Shown here piece by piece: positions 54,769 to 64,000 of a stretch of DNA of 64,000 nt. Both the position numbers and the translations under genes were made by a program. The stretch lies in NCBI RefSeq assembly GCF_963675165.1, contig NC_087387.1, positions 577,501 through 641,500 on the forward strand. Reading direction: 5' to 3'. This stretch comes from Halichondria panicea. Lineage: Eukaryota > Porifera > Demospongiae > Suberitida > Halichondriidae. How positions within the stretch are numbered: position 1 is the first letter of the stretch; every line of letters begins with the position of its first letter. The notes below the pieces were generated by a model that was not told the origin of the DNA, did no database searches, and worked only from the letters and a program-made list of their open reading frames with translations.

Positions 54769-56996
54769 TGTTGTATATATCAATCAACAAATTAAACACA
54801 AAGAGGCTTGTATATTTTGTTGCCGTGGCTATGTACAAATAATTGTACATTGTAGGGTGCAGTGCAAGTTCAGGTTGACTTGAGTATAGTAGGAATGCTT
54901 ACTCAGCGTATTTATTTCGTGGGGTACATTATACGTATAAAGTATCAACCACAAATTAAACCTTCAATTACTAGGCAATTTAAAAGGTGATCAATTATAG
55001 GTTCCCAGGTACTCCCTTCAAAAACAATTTCTAGGATTTCATACAATTGAGCTCTCCTTTGGGGGTGTTTATTCTTGTGCTCTCTAACATTCCAATCAGT
55101 GATTGTAGGCACTCCTTGCAATTGATTCTTGAGTGAAACAATAAAACTGTAGTTATGTGTGGAGGAATTTATATGCCCTAGCTCCATTTGCTGCATGGTA
55201 CTTGGTTGCACCTGCAGAACCTTATATATATAAGTACTGTAGCCTTGCAAATACACAGACAAGTGTGTTTGCAAACCTGTCATCAATAGTGGGGGGAATG
55301 TGTGCATTATCTTCACGGGTACACACAGCTGCTGCACGTTTGTTTTTGTTTATAGGTGTGTTATCTAGGGTGTTCCTCGATGTTATGTCAGATATGTATA
55401 TCATTGGTCTATTGTATCCAATCGGATTCAATTACGAGCTTGAAAGAATGCATGTACGTCGCTTAAGGGCATAATAAGTAGGAGGCTATACATGTACCAG
55501 CTGGGGGACTTTGTTCGATCGTGTATGAAATGGGGAGTAGCTATAGAGGCTGAACTATGTTGCTACGAAGCTAGATGATGGATAATGATTAAGAAACACA
55601 ACAATGAGAATGCATACGAAATGTTCTTTAAGTATAATAATTATGGACATGTTAGGTGGTGATAATCGATGGTTAATCATTAAAAGTGATAAGTAGTATC
55701 CACTTGACACACATACTGTTCACGAGCACACAAGGTACCTGTATGTACGTGTTAGCATTACACAGAGCCGCGTATACATACGAGTTTAATTTATAGTTGT
55801 GCCAATAATTACGTTCGCACGGGTTTCGAGTAATTTGATATGTCAACAACAGTCATCCTGCATGTGCATGAATGGAAACACAATAGGTAGAGTGCAGTGG
55901 TGAAGCCTTAATTGTATATCCTATGGACATGGCTACCATGACGATCATCATAGAGTGGGCGTACGTACAGAATTGTAGTAACATGCATGGCTGCAGTGAA
56001 AAGGATAAGAAATGTACCACATGCAAATTATATGGATTTTATTTTGTATAGGTATAAATTGGGTTTAATGTTCTAGATATCCATGGCAACTCACGGCTGT
56101 CGGGTTGACGAGGGGTTGAATGAAAGTACAGAAAAAAATGTTTGCAAATATTGGATGTAGTACAAAGGAATTCCTCCAGCAACAGCTAAGAATTTAGAGT
56201 CTAACATTTGATCAGTGGCTTTGTGTTCCGTGACAAATTTTTATTTTTGGCACAACCTTTATAGATATGCAGTTGGTATAAGGAACTGTTGGTGTGTTCG
56301 TCGGATATCACTAGCTAGTGCGATTGAGCTACAAAAGGTAATAGTTGAACAATTTGGCAAATAACTTGTACATGTACAAGCTAGCTATACCCAATGAATG
56401 CAGAAAATGCTCATACAATTAATTGTGATTGTCTTACTTCTTATGCATGCAACTCAACCATTTGTACATGCACCTCTGAACATGTTTAGACTTAGCCTCG
56501 GTCCCAGCTGGCCGATTTCTTTTTTAAGTTGAGGCTGGGAACAAGGCTATAGAATAGACTAAATTCTCCATGCACTGTTATGTATAATAGCTACTTAACT
56601 CATTCATGCATGCATGAAATGTAGCAGCTATTATTGTTAATACATGCTAATTATTACCAAGAGTATAGTATATATACTCCTTAATATGACGTTTTGCACG
56701 AGTTTCATAAAATCATTAAACATGTACATGTACTAACAAATTGAATGAGTTGTGCCTGCACAAACGGAGATGGTCATGATTGCACAATGTGTATAATTAT
56801 GCCTAGAGAAACGACACAAATAGCCTGCTGGTGATAGATAAGTAATAACAGGTTTAAAAAATTGAAAAATTAGTGTCCATATAAGGACATGACAATGTAG
56901 CGTCTCTTAGACACCAAATAAAAATGTATGTGCCATAAATAATTTAATTGTGGGAGATAGATTGGGTTCACTTTATCCGTCACAATGTATTATATA
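54769..56996. other. Non-coding part of duplication copy B
   Basis: Counterpart of 27589-29893. A minus-strand open frame of about 130 codons exists here (54945-55337) but is disrupted by indels in copy A, so coding is not supported. Confidence 0.5.
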
Positions 56997-57620
56997 TCAT
57001 TTATTGTTGCCAATTACCCGTGTGCAAAGCTGGCAAGCACATTCTATATCTTTTGCGATCCACACCTTGTGAGTTTCAAGTTGCCTATCTTGACAAGTGA
57101 AAGTCACTCTTTTGAAACCAATCTCATGCCTTCGCGAGGTGCAGCAACGACAGTTAGATTTCATATAGGGTTCCTCTGCTTTTACAAGTGTCTCACTTCG
57201 ACAGAAACCACCGCACATTGGAACTAGGATTTCTTTATCATTACATCCTTCATGGGACACTGTGATTTTGCCCCTCTTTTTTTTGCACCGATTTCTGTCT
57301 AAGCTTGAGGACTGGGGTGGCGTTGAGCTGGGTAGCGATGCAGCTGTTGGGTTAGACGACGAAACACTCGAGCTGGTGGTAGGTTGTTGGGTGGTTGAGC
57401 TGGGCAGCGATGCAGCTGTTGGGTTAGACGACGAAACACTCGAGCTGGCGATAGGTTGTTGGGTGGAGGAGATGGGTTCTGTTATGGAGTCAGTAGTGGT
57501 ATTCTGTCCGCAGCAGTTGTTTGTGCAAATGAGCAGAAAACACAGAATTATCAAGTTTTTCAGTTTTGTCCAGGACTGACTGTGTCTACCACATGATGTG
57601 GCTTGTATATACGAGTCCAT
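56997..57620 (-). CDS. Secreted C-terminal cystine-knot (CTCK) protein, copy B
   Basis: 207 residues, paralogue of the gene at 29894-30520, with ATG at 57620. The signal-like segment, Ser/Thr-rich double repeat and all cysteines are the same. Differences cluster between the NCRCC and FTC cysteines (for example SHRIGFKKVM versus RHEIGFKRVT, and NGQ versus DRQ), in a loop that often contacts partners in cystine-knot proteins. The start of the core also differs (IEDANRC versus LDRNRC). Both copies are open, so both may be functional. Confidence 0.8.
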   Translation of the reverse strand: MDSYIQATSCGRHSQSWTKLKNLIILCFLLICTNNCCGQNTTTDSITEPISSTQQPIASSSVSSSNPTAASLPSSTTQQPTTSSSVSSSNPTAASLPSSTPPQSSSLDRNRCKKKRGKITVSHEGCNDKEILVPMCGGFCRSETLVKAEEPYMKSNCRCCTSRRHEIGFKRVTFTCQDRQLETHKVWIAKDIECACQLCTRVIGNNK

Positions 57621-60154
57621 TCTCTTTCTGTTGAGTTATTCTGTAGGGAAAGAAACAAAAATGAAATACAAAACCTTTAATTACATGTCACTTAAACAAT
57701 TAGGACACTTTTCTTATCAATATTTACATTTTTACTCCAAAAATAAATGTTTAAATTTTGTCAGAATCACTACAGGTTAGCAAAGATTAAAAAGATTACT
57801 GTCATCATTATTATATAACAGGTTGGTCACGTATGGTGAAAATTGCTTTGTATAGTTCAGCAAAAATGTACAGGATGCATGCAAATGCCCGGCTAGTCTA
57901 GTCTATGGTAGCATCTAATCAATACTAGTATCTATGAATACAGCAGTTCTTCCTGTATAAATATGCATGTACTTTACATTGTAGTATTTATAACTGTCTA
58001 GAAAAATAGCCCCAGGCTGTACACTGCTTGTGTCTACCATGCAGATATTACATAATGGTAGATGCATTAACTAGGTCACCTATCTCAGCAGACTACTAGG
58101 AAGTACAAATATAAACTAAATAGAATACCATTGACACTTCGTGATTATAAAAGCTATGTTATAGCTCTGAGCCTGAGGCTATATATTGAATACTTCGGAG
58201 TTTTCCGGTTTGCAGGGGCAACTTTCTCAAAACAAATTGGAGGACCAAATGTGGTGTTGGTGTCTTATGTACTTCCCTACAAGCCAACAGCTCCATGGCA
58301 GCTATAGCAACTAAAAATGGAAGTCTGCAAAAAAAAATCTCACCTTTAAATTTAGTGCCAATGAAGAAAGACTTGGTAGTTTTTGCAGAAGATGTGAGCT
58401 CTCTCAGCTTCAATTCTCTTGTTTTGTTATCTCTTGCTATAACATGAAGGCAGTAGGATTGTTGCTTTTATATGCTGCATCTAACAACAATGAACAGGAA
58501 ATTGATTATGACGCGTTTTGTGTCATAATAACTTACCAACTCGCATTCTGTCATGCAGTATTTATACATGTGCACAATGCTATTGCAATGCAATGCAGAG
58601 ACATGCAATCATTATTAGTTGGCTGCATGCATGCTCATGACAAAATAGCTAGAGGCCAAAAGGTCGGCACTGTGTCAACACAACTAACCTATGGGTCCAT
58701 AGTTATAATCTAATAAGCCTAATTTAGTATGCAAAAGAGGGCGCCACTGAGGCGGACGATGCTGATGTTTACAAGTCAGCATACTTCTGCTGTATTATTT
58801 ATAGGATATAATTATTGATTAATTATTATGTCTCATCCAAAAGCCCAATGTGTTTTAATTAATTGCACGTGCAGTTTTTTAAAGTGCAGTGGTGGTCTAC
58901 ATCTGCAAGTGGCACTTGCAACACACTTGTACAGCTACAAAATGCATTAGTTGACAACACCTGCAGAGAAGCTGAAATTTCGATATTAACAGGTCAGGTG
59001 GAACCGTCTCCTTGGTTACGAAGCCAAGAGACAGACTACTATATAGAGCGTATGCATGGCTTACTACAATCTATGCAATAAAGATTATCCGAAAATATCA
59101 TCAGACAGGCCATGCAATTATGCAGTAAAAAGGAACCTATGTATATACACAACTCTTTTTTTGGATTTGTATGGGGGGGTGGCAAAATATTCGCAGGTGA
59201 GCAATGGTTGTGGATCTTATTTTCGTGGTTGCTGCTTCACTACAAGTAAAGGTAGGCAAGGTCGCTTCATTCGTGGGGTAAAATATTTATGGTCAGAGCT
59301 TCAGCCACGAATATTTTGCCCCCCCCCGCCCCGGAAATTACTAGCTATAAGGTATGTGTTCAACCACCTCAATAGTTACACAAACAAGCTCATATTTGTA
59401 TAATTAAACCAAAGCATACCGCTGGCTCCAAATTAAACTTAACCATCCAGTCATGTACTGAGCATGACTGATGATATAAAATGCCTATATACACATATGC
59501 TTCCACAATTGAATTTGGTGTGTGAAAGTCACCAGTTATAGCCAGTACATTTCCAATTTGTGTAATACTTTTGTACGTTCACTGTTCAATTAGATACAAT
59601 TAATGCCACCCACTGTTTTCCCAAGGAGAGCAAAAACAATTGCACTGTATCTAACCCAAACATGCAGTTTTCCATGTCAATAAACACTCAAGCACACACA
59701 CAAAACCGAAAATCTTAAATTTAAATTGTATCTCACACTAATTATTGTTAATAGACTACATTGCTATAGCCACTTTGCCAAGCTTAATTTATTAATTAGG
59801 GCCCGTCCTTGAAAACACAATTAGTATATCCATAATAGTGCATTTGTATTAGCATGATTAGCGAGAGTACCATTGTTATAGTCTCGACAAGCCCTTACAG
59901 AACACTAAGTGGCATACATACACTTACCGAACCTTGTACTTTAACGGACATAATTATGATGACATTTTGGACGTACGTTAGATTAAATTGTAATTGTAAT
60001 TGTAACATCACAATGCTATAAATTCCTGACAAAAATTTTTTGAAAATATAGAAATTCCATTCGACACACTTTTGACATAATCCCTAACTATACGAAGCTA
60101 TAAATGCTATAATTATATACATATATATTTATATAGATAAAGTTACTTCTTTTT
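57621..60154. other. Intergenic, copy B
   Basis: Counterpart of 30521-33065, with the degenerate MITE at 59162-59354. No supported gene. Confidence 0.5.
59162..59354. mobile_element. Degenerate TA-MITE, copy B
   Basis: Essentially identical to 32083-32275, including the C-run and the AATTACTAGCTATAAGG end. Confidence 0.6.
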
Positions 60155-63100
60155 TCATTTCTTGTAGCCGAACTCTGTCGCCATGTCTGGAGTACTGTCG
60201 CCGTACACCCACATGCCCACCTACAGAAGAAGAGGGAGAGAGAAAAATGACCTCACAATGCAATTTAAACTGACTAAGCAATGAATTCCTTTCTATTATA
60301 TTACCTATTAACAGTCTACATACTACATTTAAGTGGTGTACAGAAGAAGCTGCATAGTTGTTGATATGACTACAAACCCTCTAGTTCTCCTACGCCAAAC
60401 CAGCCTGGGAAACACCCGTTAGATTATCACTGTGTATCAATGGATGGAGTGTGATGATGTAATACAGTGGGAAACCGATTGTTTGTATTTGTTAGGAGAG
60501 CAGGTTTCCCCTCGGAGTACACATTTTAACGTACTATAAGCGCGTGGGGTAGATACTCAATACAACTGGCTGCACGTCAAAAACAAAGCCGTAGGTAGCT
60601 CAATTAATAGTTACCACTTACTAATGATTGACTTTTAATCTAGCTAGCTTGTATATAGGTCATTCTTGCTTACAACGAAGACAGCCTAGCTCCATTTGGA
60701 ATGTTCAAGCCGTGTGCGTACATGCAATACAGACACCCAGTGTACAAGTACAGACACTATAGTAAGTACTCTATACCTGACCTGTACATGTACATACTTC
60801 CACTACAGAACAGGTGGCGACAACAAGCAAGTGTTACTAATCTATTCTATGGCCGGGGAAATCTGTTCTCATTAACCCCAAACATAAACAATTGTTTCCC
60901 ACTGCATTACATCATAACATAATAATTATAGTGACAGGAAAAGGAACTAGCATAGCAGAGTCCATCATGTGTAATTATGTACACACAGTTGAGCTAATTG
61001 AGGAAGCATTAGCTGAATAAGTCCACACAATATTTATATCACTTGAACAAATTAATTTCAATCAGGAAATGATCTTACTGTATGGGGCCTCGCCGACTGT
61101 GTATGTTACGTTACGTACATGTATATACAACATGCTGTAGCCCATAAACCCCCTCAATTTACAACAAAAGTATAATGTTACAAAACTAACAAACAAACAT
61201 TAACCAAAATTCGCCGATATTTTGAGCGTGTATACATCCCATAACCACGGTAATTAGTACTCCCACACCCTCCGCATTTACAGCTAATTTAAGCAACAGA
61301 AGCAACAGAAAGTGCAGACTGTAGACAATCACCACATACTTGACTTTCCTAACAACAAGAAAGACGACATAATGATTACATAACCTGTAATAACATGACA
61401 CGAGGCTTAATTTCAATGGTAGGTGAAGCTTAAGCTATTAATTGGACAAAATAAATCACAATTTTATTTTTAATGTCAGAGATTATAATTATGATCACAT
61501 TATAATTATTATTATCATGATTATAGAAACACGAAAATGTGACTAGAAGCCTATCCATAGAGAAGCTCTTACTTGCACTTTATTTATCATTGAGCAGTTG
61601 TATCAGTCTACACGCACACACACGCTACCGTATACCTCGCTTGCGCATGTAGAGGCTTAATGAAAACTTACAAAGCTCAAGGTTATGTAACTTTCTTTTA
61701 ATGTTACATGAACACAGAGTATAGAAACTTGACGCTAACTTTAATAATATTATTACTAAATGCCACAGACATACACAGGCACACATTATTAGGAATTTGA
61801 TCCCAGGGTTGCCATGGCAATTTACAATGCTGCTCACACACTCCAGATTCTGGCAGTTATGCAACATTTTGTAAGTAATATAGTATATAGTATACACAAA
61901 AAAGCTAACTTCTTGACGGCTATGGTTGGTAGAAATATTTATAGAGATAGTTGTTGAACCACATTCTAGCAATCCTAAGGGATACTTTTATTATAACAAT
62001 AATAAATAAGAGAGTTAGTTACATGTACAACAGAAAACCAATGTCTTTCTGGTGTGTATTAAATTATGCTCCGAAAGAACAGTAAAATGATCAATTCTTA
62101 TTGTACAGGAAGGCAAAACCCTATCGCACTTAAAGAGCAGATGCCTGTCGCCACTTACCTGCATACAGTCCATATTTAGGATTACATAATCACGACAACT
62201 CCATATATCGCTTGCAGAGGAACTTAAAGAGCAGAGCAGAGCAGACAGGCGCCTGTTGCCACTTACCCATGAATGCTACCAGCCCTTAAATGTAAAATAT
62301 GAAAGAGGTGCGTGACAGTGCTTAGAGCAATTAATTGGCATCACAAAGCCAACCCTTACAATCGCAGACAGAGGAAAATTACAAAGCCTATCTTTAAATG
62401 GATGTGAACACACAAGAAACGATCAGGGTCAAAGTAACAAACTGAGAGCTATCCACGAAAACTATAAGGCATATATACAGAAAGAATGGTATACATAACA
62501 ATTTCACGGTGACTGACTAGTACAAAACAAGTGCCTTCTTAAGGGAAAAGAAATAAAAGTCTTAGACAGACTAGAGATGTACTAGCTTTGAATAGCCATT
62601 AGATAAGTGCAGGAAGAAGAGACACTAAAGCCACACATACAGCTAAAATACTGAATTCAGTGGAACTCCTTCTTTGGGATTATTTTCAAAACACGCTAGG
62701 GTCATACACTTGGCGTCAAAGTTCTTGCCATTCGTTGGTCTCCAAATTTAGAATACAAAGAAAAGTTCAGCATACCTTTGAAATGTCCTAACTAAAAGTG
62801 CTACAGTCGGCAAATATTGCAGTTAAAGAGACGCAACTATGATGCGATTATTCATTCTCTTGAGTAAATGAATTTTAGACCCTTCCTTAATTATAGGCGA
62901 GGGGGGGGCTAAAGACAGGAGAACAAAATTATAACTACATGAGTGTATAATAGTTTCACTGCACACCTAGATGCATGACTTTAAGGAACCGTTTGAATCC
63001 AAAACAGAAGACTTGTTGACTGACTTCAAAGCACTGGCTCTTACATAAATATCCTCTTAGAACTGAATCTGAAGTCCCTTTAAAGGCAGTTGATTGGGAA

Positions 63101-63573
63101 ACACATAGCGGACATAATTACAATAATATAGTAGCTACCAAATAGCTATCGGGTAAACAGCCTACTAATGGGACAGACTGTAACACACGCGTTCCTATTA
63201 AGATGAAATAAACAAACCACCTCATACCCACGGCCTGGCTTCCACCCACTCACTCCGTGTACAAGGTGTGACCTCAAGCCCATACCACACGAATAGAGCA
63301 CTTTTGTAGCTTCCGGACATAATTATTGTCGTTATAGTAAACACGGAGAGCTGGCGATGGTATCATGTTACGGGTCAGCTGAAGGGTGCGTACAACGGAA
63401 GCCCTAGGCAACGACTACACACCAAGGCTGAGAATTTTAATTACTTAAAGTCGAGGAATTTAAGAGTCAAAAAATGGAAAATCTAATTATACCAATATAC
63501 CTAGAAATATCAAAACGTACAAGCTTACCCTATTTTTCCTTGCTTCCACTTCGGCACTGCAGTACTCCCCCAC
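60155..63573 (-). CDS. SND1: SND1 (Tudor-SN), last two exons of copy B; gene continues off the window
   Basis: The penultimate exon 63573-63529 (15 codons, VGEYCSAEVEARKNR) and last exon 60220-60155 (22 codons, ending GMWVYGDSTPDMATEFGY plus two lysines, TGA) have intact splice sites and frame. They end the fifth SNase-like domain, as the recalled human C-terminus LNLWRYGD...DEFGYSR does. The last residues (FGYKK) are slightly closer to that form than copy A's FGFKK. The upstream exons would lie beyond 64000. This copy is the likelier functional SND1, because copy A is 5'-truncated. Confidence 0.82.
61627..61650. mobile_element. Terminal fragment of the GCATGCGCAAGCGAGG repeat
   Basis: CTACCGTATACCTCGCTTGCGCATG is the reverse complement of the end at 19091-19117. 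In copy A the same place reads CACTACCGTCTTGCGCATG, so copy A lost eight bases. Confidence 0.6.
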
Positions 63574-63740
63574 CTGAAATATGAGAGAGAGATAAAATAA
63601 GTCGAAAAAAAAAATAATAGTAACTACAAGGGCACTTCCAAACCAAATGTGTGCCGTCATGTACTATACTGTCATGTGTTGGCATTACATAAAGTCTGTA
63701 TAGATCTACTCTAATAAAAGTACCGACAGGACTAACACAG

Positions 63741-63938
63741 TACCGTATAGAGGGTAATTTTCGTGGGGCAAAATATTCGTGGTTTTTGTGGTTGAAGGTC
63801 TGACCACGAATATTTTACCCACAAATGAAGTAACCTTGCCCACCAGTGCAGTGCAAGCAGCAACCACTATCCACGAAATGACTAAATACTGCTCAACCAC
63901 GAATATTTTGTCCCCCAAAAATTACCCGCTATACGGTA
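63741..63938. mobile_element. TA-MITE, copy B
   Basis: 198 bp, same insertion as 36631-36828 with two or three substitutions, so it predates the segmental duplication. Confidence 0.8.
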
Positions 63939-64000
63939 TACTGTACGTGCGTTTTCTCTAATGTGTGTGTGTGTGTGTTAGGATCGACCACACACAGTAC

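Larger units (their letters stand above)
54769..64000. repeat. Segmental tandem duplication, copy B (cut by window edge)
   Basis: Direct repeat of 27589 to about 36890, in the same order and orientation, with small indels: a 9.2-kb visible part of a 27.2-kb unit. It still matches copy A at the last base, so the duplication extends past the window. Confidence 0.93.

Overview
This window is eukaryotic, specifically metazoan. It has AT-rich intergenic DNA, many intron-split genes with GT-AG sites, dense small inverted-repeat transposons and long (CA)n/(TG)n tracts. The gene set (EXT2, iodotyrosine deiodinase, HINT, TSG101, a TRIM-like RING/B-box protein, a cystine-knot secreted protein and SND1) is animal. 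Short introns, compact gene spacing and sequence divergence from vertebrates fit an early-branching animal. A sponge is my best guess, but the window does not prove it.

Layout. 1-3888: two head-to-head genes of unknown function sharing a 273-bp promoter interval; the minus-strand one runs off the left edge. 4328-14267 (-): a complete 13-exon EXT2 heparan-sulfate polymerase gene with a 61-bp minisatellite in one intron. 14424-15338 (+): intronless iodotyrosine deiodinase, head-to-head with EXT2. 16192-27424 (+): a local tandem duplication of a HINT + TSG101 pair. The first TSG101 is cut down to its UEV domain and proline-rich stretch. A RING/B-box module sits at the junction and is fused in frame to the second HINT. 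The splice phase also allows the UEV exons to join the RING/B-box/HINT exon in frame, giving a possible UEV-RING-B-box-HINT protein. The second TSG101 is complete.

27589-64000: a direct tandem segmental duplication with a unit of about 27.2 kb. Copy A is 27589-54768; copy B starts at 54769 and runs off the window. Each copy carries a secreted cystine-knot gene and the 3' end of SND1 (Tudor-SN), all on the minus strand. The duplication breakpoint cuts copy A's SND1 at its 5' side. That copy also lacks a central block and has one frame-breaking exon, so it looks like a decaying copy. The intact parent is presumably copy B, continuing to the right.

Mobile DNA is mostly non-autonomous: TA-flanked MITEs with CCGTATAGCG-type ends, a second TIR family, palindromic foldback repeats, two hAT-like elements, and one 5'-truncated non-LTR retrotransposon tail inserted into a foldback element. 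Several (CA)n tracts sit directly against 3' splice sites. Exon coordinates were derived by hand from reading frame, splice consensus and protein similarity recalled from the families; none was checked with RNA data or a search.
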